Source of the DNA: Bifidobacterium mongoliense DSM 21395
Lineage (GTDB): Bacteria > Actinomycetota > Actinomycetes > Actinomycetales > Bifidobacteriaceae
Reading direction: 5' to 3'
Assembly: GCF_000741285.1 (NCBI RefSeq)
Contig: NZ_JGZE01000012.1
Location: 1 to 64,000, forward strand
Length of the DNA: 64,000 bases
Shown in pieces: positions 17,851 to 29,321 of this stretch. The notes below the pieces were generated by a model. That model saw only the letters and a list, made by a program, of their open reading frames with translations, made no database searches and was not told where the DNA came from. A program made the position numbers and the translations under genes. Each line of letters opens with the position of its first letter. Positions within the stretch are counted from its first letter, which is position 1.

Positions 17851-18687
17851 CTACTTCGTCTTCGTATCGGCCGAGGCCGCGTGGCCTTCAGATGCCTGGG
17901 CCGCGTCGCTGGCTCGGCGGCTGGCCCGTCGGCCCTCGGCGTCGCCATCGTCCGACTCCGGTTCGTGCGTCTCCTGCTCGGCTGGCGGCTCGGGCGGGTC
18001 GAAACGGTATCCGACATTGCGCACGGTGCCGATCATGTGCTCGTATTCGCCGCCGAGCTTCGCGCGCAGACGGCGGATATGCACATCCACGGTTCGGGTG
18101 CCGCCGTAGTAGTCGTAGCCCCATACCTCCTGCAACAGCTGTGCTCGGGTGAAGACCCGGTTGGGGTGCAGGATGAGGTACTTGAGCAGCTCGAATTCCT
18201 TATAGGCCAGATCGATCGGGCGGCCGTGCAGGCTCGCGGTGTAGCCGTCGGTGTCCACCACGAGATCGCCGCTGCGAATGTGTCCGTCCGCATCGCGCTG
18301 CGCCGGCTGGTCGCCGGGCAGTGGAGCCGTCATCTGACGCGTCCCGCCGTCGGCGATCATCCGCAGTCGGCCTTCGACCTCCGCGGGGGAGGCGCTCGTC
18401 ACCACGACGTCGGCCACGCCCCATTGTGGGTTGACCACCGTGAAGCCGCCCTCGGTCAGAATCAGCATGATGGGGGTGCTCAGTCCGGTCGCCTGAACGA
18501 GGCGGCACAAGGTCTTCGCCATGGCGAGATCGTCTCGGGCGTCGAGGAAAAGAATGGTGTTCTCCGGCATCTTGACCAGGCTTGCGGCATCCATGGGCAG
18601 CACGCGTACACGGTGCGACAGGAGGGCAAGCGAAGGCAGCACGGAGGCGGGGTCACTCGCTGACGTCATCAGCGTAAGATCGGTCAC
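17851..18687 (-). CDS. glnR: GlnR-type OmpR-family orphan response regulator
   Basis: 278 residues from GTG 18687, preceded by GAGAGGAG. The N-terminal half is a receiver-like domain of the GlnR kind: VLPSLALLSHRVRVLP, LFLDARDDLAMAKTLCRLVQ, and LTEGGFTVVNPQWGVADVV; the single conserved Asp of LDARDD is kept, but the usual acidic pocket is not. The C-terminal half is a winged helix: LDLAYKEFELLKYLILHPNRVF type sequence, LLQEVWGYDYYGGTRTVDVH and IGTVRNVGYRF. GlnR proteins regulate nitrogen assimilation in actinobacteria without a partner kinase. A charged disordered tail (~45 residues) ends the protein. It heads the glnR-nth-SBP run. Confidence 0.85.
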   Translation of the reverse strand: MTDLTLMTSASDPASVLPSLALLSHRVRVLPMDAASLVKMPENTILFLDARDDLAMAKTLCRLVQATGLSTPIMLILTEGGFTVVNPQWGVADVVVTSASPAEVEGRLRMIADGGTRQMTAPLPGDQPAQRDADGHIRSGDLVVDTDGYTASLHGRPIDLAYKEFELLKYLILHPNRVFTRAQLLQEVWGYDYYGGTRTVDVHIRRLRAKLGGEYEHMIGTVRNVGYRFDPPEPPAEQETHEPESDDGDAEGRRASRRASDAAQASEGHAASADTKTK

Positions 18688-19039
18688 GTAGCTCCTCTCT
18701 CCAAGCCTTATGGACACCAGTGTACAGCCGTGCCGCAACCGGCCGGTCCCGATGATTGCATCTCGGTTATGCAACCGACCTTGTGCGGGCTCCGCACTGG
18801 CCCTGTGTTGGCCTTGCGCGGAATTTGGGGTGAACTTGCACCGACCCTGCGCCTACTCTGCACCGACCCTGCGCCTACCCGGCGCCGGCTCGTATTCCCC
18901 CGTCGCATGTGTGTCATGATCCCCGCGGCACTCGGCCCGGCGCGTGTGGGGGTATGTGGGGTTAGATTGAAGGCATGCATGACGCCGGGCGGCACGTCGC
19001 CGGGCGTCAAGTGGGCCTTGACGACAAAGGGGATGGCGC
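18688..19039. other. Divergent intergenic region with 20-bp repeat
   Basis: 352 bp between the glnR-like gene (minus) and a membrane-protein gene (plus). CTGCACCGACCCTGCGCCTA appears twice in tandem at about 18837-18880, with looser copies upstream. No promoter hexamers stand out. Confidence 0.45.
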
Positions 19040-19837
19040 ATGACGGATATGGCTGGAAGCGATGAGGCTTCGCGTCCCGGACGGCCGTGGGGCCGTATGG
19101 TCGCCGCTCAGATTGTCGCCTATGCGCTGATGTGCGCCGCACTGGCCGCCTGCTGGTGGGGTGTACTGCCGCAGTTGGGCGTCAGCGTGATCGCCGTGGT
19201 GATACTGGCGGTCTTCGTGGTGGGTTGGCCGTTTGAGACGTTCGGCCCCCGTGCCGGTCTGGCGGAACGTGTGACGACCGCCGTGTTCGGACTGGTGTCG
19301 ATAGGCATCGCATCCTGGGCGGGGGCCGGACAGGGCTTGGCGGGCCCGGGTCCGCGCAATGCCGGGTGGGGACCCGTGGCGCCCGCACTGGTGTGGTTCG
19401 CCGATACCATGGTTGGATTCTGGGCGTTCGCGTTCATCGTGATGGCCGTCGTGTTGGTCGTCATCGGCTTTATTCGACAGATGGCACGTGAGCGGCGCGA
19501 TCACCTCATCCGGTTCCTGTCGACTTCGTTGTTGGGTGGCATCGCGGCCATTTCGCTGGGCGGTTGGGTCGTGGTCGCACGGTTCTGGCCGGCATGGCAT
19601 ACCGCGAGTGTGAACGGTTCCACCCAGATCGGGTTCGCCACGCTCCCGGTGGCGCTGTGGTCGATCCTGGTCGTGCTGATGGCGGTGGCCCTGTTCGTGG
19701 CGTCCTGCCGCTGGTGGGCGTGGGTGAGTCATGGACCAAGGACGTCTCTGGCTTGGTTGGGATTCGGTCTCCTGCCGATGATGTGCGCCGGATTGTTGCC
19801 GTTCCTCGCCACGGCCGGTCTGCTGGTGATTGCCTGA
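19040..19837 (+). CDS. Hypothetical polytopic membrane protein
   Basis: 265 residues with about seven hydrophobic segments: AAQIVAYALMCAALAACWW, VSVIAVVILAVFVVGW, TTAVFGLVSIGIASW, FWAFAFIVMAVVLVVIGF, LGGIAAISLGGWVVVARF, VALWSILVVLMAVALFVA and LLPMMCAGLLPFLATAG. No catalytic or transport motif is recognised. ATG 19040 is preceded by AAAGGGG. It is a single gene ended by the strong hairpin at 20006-20046. Confidence 0.75.
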   Translation: MTDMAGSDEASRPGRPWGRMVAAQIVAYALMCAALAACWWGVLPQLGVSVIAVVILAVFVVGWPFETFGPRAGLAERVTTAVFGLVSIGIASWAGAGQGLAGPGPRNAGWGPVAPALVWFADTMVGFWAFAFIVMAVVLVVIGFIRQMARERRDHLIRFLSTSLLGGIAAISLGGWVVVARFWPAWHTASVNGSTQIGFATLPVALWSILVVLMAVALFVASCRWWAWVSHGPRTSLAWLGFGLLPMMCAGLLPFLATAGLLVIA

Positions 19838-20005
19838 GGGCGAGCTTGCGACCGGGAGGGGGGCCTTCGAGCGGCCGGTCGCCGTGATGACCTCGTGCCG
19901 TGGATGACCTTGCCGTGACCGGCCGTCGCGTTGTTCCGTCGTGACCGTCCGCGTTGGGCGTCTGGCCCGAACGGAGCGTCTGACCCGGAGCGCCATCGGA
20001 TGACG

Positions 20006-20046
20006 CATGATGGCCCGGATCGAGCGAATCGATCCGGGCCATCATG
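20006..20046. terminator. Strong bidirectional hairpin between convergent genes
   Basis: Perfect 18-bp stem (CATGATGGCCCGGATCGA, 20006-20023, against 20029-20046) with a 5-nt GCGAA loop. It lies between the membrane-protein gene (plus) and ppa (minus) and probably ends both transcripts, although neither side has a T run. Confidence 0.75.
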
Positions 20047-20111
20047 ATATGGAGATGATGCACGCCAACTATGCCCGACCGGCATGCGCATCGTCGCGGT
20101 CGGGGTGATGC

Positions 20112-20603
20112 TTAGTGCTGTGCGGCGAGGCGCTCGCGGGCTTCCTTGATGTCCTGTTCGGCCTTGTCGACGCCGGCCCAGAAGTCACCGGGCTCGACCT
20201 TCTTGTTGGGCTCCAGCGCCTTGTACTGCTCGAAGAAGTGCTTGATCTCCGCCTTGTGGAATTCGCTGACGTCATCGATGTCCTTGATGTCGGCATACCG
20301 CACATCGTCGGGCACGCACAGGACCTTGTCGTCCCCGCCAGCCTCGTCGACCATGTGGTACAGGCCCACGGCGCGGCAGGAGATGATGCATCCGGGGAAC
20401 ACCGAATCCGGGATCATGACCAGTGCGTCGAGCGGATCGCCATCCTCACCGAGGGTGCCGTCGATGTAGCCGTAGTCATCCGGGTAACCCATGGACGTGA
20501 AGAGCGTGCGATCGAGGAAGATGCGGCCGGTCTCGTGGTCGATCTCGTACTTGTTCTTCGAACCCCGCGGTATTTCGACGACGACGTTGAACGATTCTGC
20601 CAT
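20112..20603 (-). CDS. ppa: Inorganic pyrophosphatase
   Basis: 163 residues from ATG 20603, set by an AAGGAG site 8 bp upstream; the open frame extends further but without a site. Family I soluble PPase: VVVEIPRGSKNKYEID, then the signature DGDPLDALVMIP with its metal-binding aspartates, and LYHMVDEAGGDDKVLCVP. It hydrolyses PPi released by biosynthesis. Single gene between two convergent or co-directional neighbours. Confidence 0.97.
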   Translation of the reverse strand: MAESFNVVVEIPRGSKNKYEIDHETGRIFLDRTLFTSMGYPDDYGYIDGTLGEDGDPLDALVMIPDSVFPGCIISCRAVGLYHMVDEAGGDDKVLCVPDDVRYADIKDIDDVSEFHKAEIKHFFEQYKALEPNKKVEPGDFWAGVDKAEQDIKEARERLAAQH

Positions 20604-20715
20604 TTCATAACTCCTTGACGACTGTGATATCGGGCTGGTACCGCCCTGGCCTCCAGCATACCCGTTCCGGCCCACTGCGGGGTGATGAAGGAGCGCGTGG
20701 ATGAGGCCGGGACGC

Positions 20716-22899
<2,184 letters not shown>

Positions 22900-23115
22900 A
22901 TAGCCATTGTAGGGCCTGATGCTCGGTATCGGCGTATATCGGGCCAAGGGGCGGCCTCGATGTGCCGGCGCCTGATGGCACTCCGCCCGACACGCCAGGT
23001 AGACCCTTCGACCACAGCATTCGGTGCTGACCCCGTGGGGCGTGGTCCGCGTGTCAGGCTCGTGGTCATACGCGGCGGCGCTGGATCGGTGCGTATCGAT
23101 GACGGAAGGACAACC

Positions 23116-25353
23116 ATGAAAGCGGTGTTACGCAATCGTGTCGTCGCGCTGATCGCCCTGATGGCGGCGGTGCTGATGGCCGTCGGCTCCCCGGTGACGG
23201 CCCACGCGGCCGATTTGAAACTGGCCGAGCCGGACCAATATCTGACCTATCGGGTCGACGGAGAGCAGCTGTTCATCGGTGTGGTGGCCGTTGACCCGCG
23301 GGGATCCCACTACTACTGCATCGAAGCGGGAGTGCCGGTCGACTATGTGGTGACAGGGACCTCGTCGATGGATGACACCGAGGATGCGCGCCGCCTGGCG
23401 TGGCTGATGGAGCACTATCGCGAGAGCGTCGACCGTGAGGCCCAGGCGGCCATCGGAGTGCTCACCCATGACCGATACGACCAGCATCCGGAAGTCTGGC
23501 GGAGGCACCGTGAGGTCATCGTCAAGGCCTACCCGCAGTTGGAGGCCCGGGCACAGGCGTTGTGGAAGGAGGCGTCGGATCGCTTGCCGGTGTCGGCCGC
23601 CGCATCGGTGCGCATGGTCGAGGGGCTGCGCCGCGGCGTGGTCGATATCGAGGTGAAGGAGGCGTCCGGAGCGCCGGCAACAGGCGAACGGTATACGGTC
23701 ACGCTCGAGGGGCCGGCGGTGTTCGACAACGGCCAGGCGAGCATATCGGGCGCGTCCGGTACCGGGGTCGTCTCACATGCCTGGCGCGCCACCGGATCGG
23801 GTGAGGTGAAAGCGACCGTGACCTACCTGCGACAGGGCTTGGAGCATGTGGCGAGCGGACAGGATTTCATTCGGTTGTCGGGCGGCCGTCAGGTCGGAGG
23901 CAGGGGCGTCAACTTCTCGGTACGCAAGGAGTTCGTGCCCTCGCTGAGCACCGAAGTAAAGCCCAAAGTGGCCGATGCCGGTGGCATGGTGGACGATGTG
24001 GTGCGATCCGGTGTGCGCGGTGCCGAGGACCATTGGGTGCCGGATCTGGAACTGGTGGCGAGCGGCTGGTATTTCGACCGTCTGGATGCCGCGGCCCTCA
24101 GCCAGCCGATGGCCCCGCTCGCCCGGGAAAGCGCATCCCAGTTCCTGCGTCGGCTGCAGGATCATGGGCATCGGCCGGCCGCCTACGGCACGGCGCGATT
24201 CACCGGCCCGGGTCAACAGGCCGAGGTTCGCGCGGTGACGAAGCCTGGGGGTGAGCCATACCGGGCACCTGAATCCTCGGGGTTCGGCACGTGGGTGTGG
24301 GCTTTCGAGCGTGAGCGGCAGAGCGAGCGTGCCAAAGGATTCGTGACGGCCGACGTCGTCACCGGATTCCCGGACGCCACCGAAACCAACACGCATCGGG
24401 GACCGCTGCATGTCACATCCACGGTCACGGAGCACAGCGCGACCGTGGGCTCCGAGTTGAGTGACACCGTGACGGTATCAGGATTCCCCGATGATCACGG
24501 ACTGTTCTCCGGGGACGAGAAGTTCGGGTTCATGGCCGATGTGCCGTTGGCGCAGATGAGAGTGTGGTGGGCGGGCGACGAAGGTGATGCGGCTCAGAAC
24601 GAACGGTATCGGCCTCAGGGGGCCGAAGAGCCGAAGGAGGACGAACACCACCGGCTGATCGGACAGTGGGATTACCCCGCGAAGAACGGGGTCATCAAGG
24701 TGGGGGCCGGGGCGAAGGACGCCCACGGGAACCCGGTCTCCATCAAGGCGGACCGGCCCGGCTGGTATGTCTTCGTATGGTCCTTCACCGGCGATGACCG
24801 GGTCATGCCTGCGACCAGTGCCTATGACGATGCATGGGAACGTACACGGGTGGAACAGGTCGTTTCGCCTCGGGCCCCCAGCATTACGACGAAGGTCGAC
24901 CCGGCCACGGTGAAGGTTGATGAGGAGTTCCGTGATACGGCCATCGTGAAGGGTGATCTTGAGGATGGTGCCCATGTCGAGTTCACGGCCTACGAGGCCG
25001 TCGACAAGGATGAGACGCCAGGCACGGGTCCCAAACTGTTAGACCGGGATCGTGTGGCCGTCGACCACAAGAAGGCCGAACAGGAGGTGGTGTCGTCGAA
25101 GGTGAAGTCGTCGAAACCTGGTCTGGTCTATTGGAAGGCGTCGGTCATCGGCCCTCATGGCGATGTCCTCGCCACCCATGCGTTGGGTGTCCCCGGTGAG
25201 GTGGTGACCGTAGAGGAGCCGGCGAAACCGGTGCTCGAGCGGCCGAAGCTGGCCCATACCGGTTCGGCCATGACACCGCTCACGGTGATCGGGATAGCGG
25301 CGGTGGTCACGGGAGGATGCATGCTGGCCGTGATTCGGCGGCGTTCGAAGTGA
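23116..25353 (+). CDS. Large cell-wall-anchored surface protein with LAxTG-type sorting signal
   Basis: 745 residues from ATG 23116 (GGAAGGA site at 23104). A signal peptide (VVALIALMAAVLMAVGSPVTAHA) is followed by an N-terminal domain with YYCIEAGVPV (Cys68) and REAQAAIGVL (Gln110), then beta-rich stretches resembling repeated Ig-like adhesin modules (VTVSGFPDDHGLF and later DTAIVKGDLEDG). The C-terminus has LAHTGSA, a hydrophobic helix and RRRSK: a sorting signal of the LAxTG class used by class E sortases in actinobacteria. Cys68 and Gln110 recall thioester-domain motifs, but they are closer together than in known examples. Function is likely adhesion; no named family can be assigned. Confidence 0.75.
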   Translation: MKAVLRNRVVALIALMAAVLMAVGSPVTAHAADLKLAEPDQYLTYRVDGEQLFIGVVAVDPRGSHYYCIEAGVPVDYVVTGTSSMDDTEDARRLAWLMEHYRESVDREAQAAIGVLTHDRYDQHPEVWRRHREVIVKAYPQLEARAQALWKEASDRLPVSAAASVRMVEGLRRGVVDIEVKEASGAPATGERYTVTLEGPAVFDNGQASISGASGTGVVSHAWRATGSGEVKATVTYLRQGLEHVASGQDFIRLSGGRQVGGRGVNFSVRKEFVPSLSTEVKPKVADAGGMVDDVVRSGVRGAEDHWVPDLELVASGWYFDRLDAAALSQPMAPLARESASQFLRRLQDHGHRPAAYGTARFTGPGQQAEVRAVTKPGGEPYRAPESSGFGTWVWAFERERQSERAKGFVTADVVTGFPDATETNTHRGPLHVTSTVTEHSATVGSELSDTVTVSGFPDDHGLFSGDEKFGFMADVPLAQMRVWWAGDEGDAAQNERYRPQGAEEPKEDEHHRLIGQWDYPAKNGVIKVGAGAKDAHGNPVSIKADRPGWYVFVWSFTGDDRVMPATSAYDDAWERTRVEQVVSPRAPSITTKVDPATVKVDEEFRDTAIVKGDLEDGAHVEFTAYEAVDKDETPGTGPKLLDRDRVAVDHKKAEQEVVSSKVKSSKPGLVYWKASVIGPHGDVLATHALGVPGEVVTVEEPAKPVLERPKLAHTGSAMTPLTVIGIAAVVTGGCMLAVIRRRSK

Positions 25354-25415
25354 CGCGTAGGAGCGCGTGAACGCGCGACCGGTTGGGCCACTGACTGGTG
25401 ATCCACTAGTGGAGG

Positions 25416-26369
25416 CTATCGGTGCAGTTCGCTCTCCGAGCGTTGCGCCGATGGGTCCTCCAGCTGGATCGTGGTGTGGTGGACCCCGAAGTCGTGGTCG
25501 AGCAGTTCGTGAATCCGGGCCAGGACCATCGGTGCATGGCCGTCACGGAAACATTGGTCCGCCAGCGTCACATGGGCCGAAATGGTGGGCAGGTCCGAGG
25601 CGATGGTCGAGGCGTGCAGGTCGTGCACCGCCGTCACATGGGGTACGGCGAGGATCCGTCGCCGGATCTCCTCCAGGTCGAGTCCTTCGGGTGTGTACTC
25701 CATGAGGATGTGCAGGGTCTCGCGCAGCAGGTGGATGGCCCGCGGGATGATCAGCGCGGCGATGCAGAGTCCCGCCACCGGATCGGCCTGTTCCCATCCG
25801 GTGGTTGTGATGACGATGGCCGCCACGATCACGCCTACCGATCCCAGGGTGTCGGCGAGCACCTCGAGGAACGCCGCGCGGAGATTCATGCTCTCTGCGC
25901 GGCCTCCGGCCAGGATGAACACCGAAGTCACGTTGCACACCAGGCCGATTGCGCCGAAGACGACCAGTTCGTTCGACGGCACCGACGGCGGTGACACCAG
26001 ACGTCCGATACCTTCGATGATCGCATAGGCACCTGCTGCCAGGAGCAGGCTGGATTGGAACAGCGCTGTCAGCACCTCCATGCGGCGCATGCCCCATGTT
26101 CTTCTCGCCGAGGGCCTGCTACCCATGAGATGGGCGGCGATCAACGCCATGAACAGGCCCGATGAATCCACGAGCATGTGCAGGGTATCGGTCAGCAGGG
26201 CGAGGCTGCCGGTCAGGGCGACGCCGACGATCTGCGCGATCATGATCGTCGTGGTCATGGCGAACGCGAGCGTCAGGCGACGGCGCTGCCTGCGTAGGCT
26301 CGCGGTGAATGTGCTGTCGTTGTCGTCAGTTGTGGTGTCGTGCGTCGAACGTGGCGTGTGCGTGTGCAT
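25416..26369 (-). CDS. Cation diffusion facilitator metal exporter
   Basis: 317 residues, six membrane helices. The N-terminus is His/Thr/Asp-rich. Helix 2 holds LLTDTLHMLVDSSGL (His and Asp four apart, the metal site); helix 5 holds FLEVLADTLGSVGV, where the usual His is Glu. The cytoplasmic C-terminal domain shows MEYTPEGLDLEEI and VTAVHDLHAST. Such proteins export Zn, Co, Cd or Mn by proton antiport. Its ATG overlaps the stop of the upstream arsR-family gene (ATGA at 26366-26369 region), so the exporter is translationally coupled to its probable metal-sensing regulator. Confidence 0.9.
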   Translation of the reverse strand: MHTHTPRSTHDTTTDDNDSTFTASLRRQRRRLTLAFAMTTTIMIAQIVGVALTGSLALLTDTLHMLVDSSGLFMALIAAHLMGSRPSARRTWGMRRMEVLTALFQSSLLLAAGAYAIIEGIGRLVSPPSVPSNELVVFGAIGLVCNVTSVFILAGGRAESMNLRAAFLEVLADTLGSVGVIVAAIVITTTGWEQADPVAGLCIAALIIPRAIHLLRETLHILMEYTPEGLDLEEIRRRILAVPHVTAVHDLHASTIASDLPTISAHVTLADQCFRDGHAPMVLARIHELLDHDFGVHHTTIQLEDPSAQRSESELHR

Positions 26370-26856
26370 CAGGACTCCCGCGATGTCATGGGTTCGGCGG
26401 CCGCGGCGGCGGGCTGGTGCGCGAGCAGCGTGCGGGCCATCGCGAGGATGCGCATGACCGCTTCGGGGTCGCGGATGGCGTAATACGAGGCGCGGCCCTC
26501 AATTCGCTTGGTGATAATCCCACTCGATTTGAGTCTGGTCAGATGCACGCTCACGGTCGACTGCGCCAGTCCGATATGGTCGACCAGTTCACCCACCTGG
26601 TGTTCGCCCAGGCTCAGGTGGGCGAGCAGACGCAGACGAGTGGGATCGGCCAGCGACCGCAGGAGCCCGGCGACGGCGCCGTAGGAGTCATCCAGGTTCC
26701 TTGTGGTGGGGTTGGGGCCGGCCGCCGTATCGGTCGTGCGTGAGACAGGTCCGGTAGGTGCCGATGTGAGCGCCTGACCGGCTGATGGGCCGTGTCGGGG
26801 GAGGGGTTCGATCCTCCGCTCGCGGCAGCGGATATATCGTCGTTAATCATCGTCAT
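26369..26856 (-). pseudogene. ArsR/SmtB-family regulator gene with a reading-frame break
   Basis: The conserved winged-helix is plain in one frame from about 26695 down: DDSYGAVAGLLRSLADPTRL, then the recognition helix AQSTVSVHLTRLKSSGII and EGRASYYAIRD. That frame has no ATG, GTG or TTG before a stop near 26840. A good start, ATG 26856 (MTMINDD), lies in another frame, exactly 7 nt after a -10 box. One extra base or a -1 shift, perhaps at the CCCCTCCCCC run near 26805-26815, would join the two. It may be a sequencing error, a real mutation or a recoding site. Coupled by ATGA to the CDF exporter. Confidence 0.75.
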
Positions 26857-26891
26857 ACCACGATGATATCGCTTGGCGACTATCTATTCAA
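26846..26891 (-). promoter_or_regulatory. Leaderless promoter with palindromic operator for arsR-CDF
   Basis: On the minus strand: -35 TTGAAT (26886-26891), 17-bp spacer, -10 TATCAT (26863-26868), and the expected start nucleotide falls on the A of ATG 26856, so the mRNA would be leaderless. Overlapping the -10 box and the start codon is a perfect dyad ATCATCGT-N6-ACGATGAT (26846-26867), a natural operator for an ArsR-type dimer. Confidence 0.65.
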
Positions 26892-27042
26892 GAAACCAAT
26901 GCAAGATGGAATTATCCTTGCCGTCCCATAATCTGGGGGCATGGCATATGCCCATTGTCTGCAGTGAGGGGACTGCGCTGGGAACCTGTTGACGGCGGGC
27001 GCGATAGCCGAGAGCACTATGACGTACTGCGGGGTGATGACC

Positions 27043-29277
27043 ATGAAGCACACGATGGTGACCGAAACCGGATTCCCGTTCGAGATGGCCGAGAAACATA
27101 TCACGGTGGTTCGCCATCACCGGTGGATTGTCGGCCATGCCATCTGGGCTGCGGTGCTGGCGGTGGTGCTGGTGTTCGCCGGGGGCTGCGGTGCGAAATC
27201 CGCCGAGCAGCCTAAGGAAGTCGGTGAGAGCGTCGCCTCGGCTCGGAAGAAATACGCCACCTCACAGCCCTACGATGTCGCCAACAAGGAGATCGTCCTC
27301 GGTCAGAGCGAAGGTACCACCTTCAAACTGGCCGACATGGACTCATCCGTCACCTACGAGCCATGGTTCCGTAAGTCACACGGAGCAACGCCATTCGTGC
27401 TCTATCGCGACCCTGAATTGCACACGGTGGAGCAGGTGTATTCGACGGCCAGTATCCGCAGCGATGGCACGCTGACAATATCCCCCAAGGAACAGTATGA
27501 CGAAGAGGTCAGGTGGACGGACGAGTACGGCAGCGTACAGAGAGACGACCAAGGGAAGATCCTGCGGCTCAAGCTGTCCAGCGGCAACCGGTGGGGTACG
27601 CGCGAGATATTGTATCTGGCCCAGTATAACGATCTGAAGACCGGGAAGTTGTTGAAGAAGCCGCTGGTGCACCTCATGAGGATCAAGCCCTCGAGTGGAC
27701 AGCTGGCACGCCCGTCGACCACCATGCGGATCGGCGACGACGGCAACCTCACCCTGAGCTGGAAGCCGGTGCGTGGCGCGGCAGGCTATGTCATCATGCA
27801 GGTGGGTATCGGAGGTGCGGAGAAGTGGCCCAATCGCGACGGTGACGTGACCACCACCGCCACTTCACGCAGGATGCTGGCCTCCACGACCGCGACATCG
27901 TGGACGACCAGCGATAGGAACCGATCCTCTCTCGATGCCGCCAGCGTCAGGGCCGATGACCTGGCCGACGGCACTAGCGGAACATTGTGGCAGCAGGAGC
28001 ATTACGGCAAGCTGAGGGATTATGAACTGTTCGTCCTCGCCCTCGACGACGACTACGTCCCCTCCTTTGAGAGCGATCACATCCTCGGACGCGACATCGC
28101 CTACAAGATTCCGTTGATGCGGGCCGGTGAGACGCTCAAGAAGGAGAACATCCTGTCCCCAAGGACCATCGATGATGTCCCGGTGACCTATCCGGTCACC
28201 ATGGCCGATGGCATGATACGCAGATTCCCGGTCCACTTGGATGAGGAAGGGGCGAAGCTGTATGTCCATCGTCAGGATGGAACCGAATGGGTCAAGATTC
28301 CATTTCGTGTCATCGGCACGGAGCTGACCGACGAATTCTATGTCAGGGCGTCGTCGAAGGACTACCGCGGGAAGCTCGCCGACCATAATCGCAAGGCATT
28401 GGCCGCGCGGGCCACGGGTTCGGTGCAGACCGTCACCCCCATGGAGACTCGAAATATTGTCGCGACCAAGAAAGACGCGTATTCGGATTCGATACCATCC
28501 ACGGATTACGTCGTCGAGGCCGACAATGCGCTTGAGGAATACCTCGGGGCCAACATGGCGGCAGGCAAGGAATATCTCGATCTCAAGGCCTTCCCCGAGG
28601 TCGGGGATGACGGCGTCCTGAGGCAGGCGATGGACTTGGTCCGACAGCGCAACCCCATCCTTCCGGCGGTGATTTCCTATTATTATTCGCCATCCAAAAA
28701 GTTGGTGGAGCTGCGCTATGGCGACCTCAAGGATGCGCTGAAGCAGACCACAACCCTGATCTCCAAAGTCGGCGCAATCAAGAAAGCAATCATCAAGGAC
28801 GGCATGGGAGACGAAAAGAAGGTGGATGCCATCAATCGCTATATCGCGGACCATGCACAGTATGATTATGAGGCGTTGGACAAGAAGAATGCCGCTGAGG
28901 CGATAGCGGACCAGCAGGGCCAGGATTCACGTGAGGCGATTAAGGCCAAAGACGACATGGACCTCAACTACGGGTATGCATGGAAACCTGAGGGCGTGCT
29001 GCTCAAAGGCAAGGGGGTCTGCGCGAGTTACGCCTCGGCGTTCCAGTTGCTGGCTTCCCAATCGGGTTTGGAGAGCGCCTACATCACCGGGCAGACCAGT
29101 GGTGGGATGCACGCCTGGAATTATGTGAAGGTGAACCGGGAGTGGAAGATGGTGGATCCCACATGGAACGATTCCGACGCGAATCCCAACGCATACCTCA
29201 ATCTCTCGCTCAAGGATGACCGGTATCTATCGACGCACATACCCGATTCGAGTTTCGTCAACCGCTACCACAATTGA
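27043..29277 (+). CDS. Transglutaminase-like domain lipoprotein
   Basis: 744 residues from ATG 27043 (GGGGTG before it); other in-frame starts at 26989 (TTG), 27037 and 27085 are possible. A hydrophobic segment ends in VLVFAGGCGAKS, a lipobox-like site, so it is probably a lipoprotein. Residues ~225-300 look like a fibronectin-type beta domain (LTLSWKPVRGAAGYVIMQV). The C-terminal ~150 residues are a transglutaminase/protease fold with Cys in KGKGVCASYASAF, His in SGGMHAWNYVKV and Asp in WKMVDPTWND, the full triad. Substrate unknown; probably acts on wall peptides or surface proteins. Base composition is less GC-rich than its neighbours. Confidence 0.82.
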   Translation: MKHTMVTETGFPFEMAEKHITVVRHHRWIVGHAIWAAVLAVVLVFAGGCGAKSAEQPKEVGESVASARKKYATSQPYDVANKEIVLGQSEGTTFKLADMDSSVTYEPWFRKSHGATPFVLYRDPELHTVEQVYSTASIRSDGTLTISPKEQYDEEVRWTDEYGSVQRDDQGKILRLKLSSGNRWGTREILYLAQYNDLKTGKLLKKPLVHLMRIKPSSGQLARPSTTMRIGDDGNLTLSWKPVRGAAGYVIMQVGIGGAEKWPNRDGDVTTTATSRRMLASTTATSWTTSDRNRSSLDAASVRADDLADGTSGTLWQQEHYGKLRDYELFVLALDDDYVPSFESDHILGRDIAYKIPLMRAGETLKKENILSPRTIDDVPVTYPVTMADGMIRRFPVHLDEEGAKLYVHRQDGTEWVKIPFRVIGTELTDEFYVRASSKDYRGKLADHNRKALAARATGSVQTVTPMETRNIVATKKDAYSDSIPSTDYVVEADNALEEYLGANMAAGKEYLDLKAFPEVGDDGVLRQAMDLVRQRNPILPAVISYYYSPSKKLVELRYGDLKDALKQTTTLISKVGAIKKAIIKDGMGDEKKVDAINRYIADHAQYDYEALDKKNAAEAIADQQGQDSREAIKAKDDMDLNYGYAWKPEGVLLKGKGVCASYASAFQLLASQSGLESAYITGQTSGGMHAWNYVKVNREWKMVDPTWNDSDANPNAYLNLSLKDDRYLSTHIPDSSFVNRYHN

Positions 29278-29321
29278 ATGCGATCGCCCTGATTCTCGGT
29301 GAGACGGATCGGTGGTCAGGA

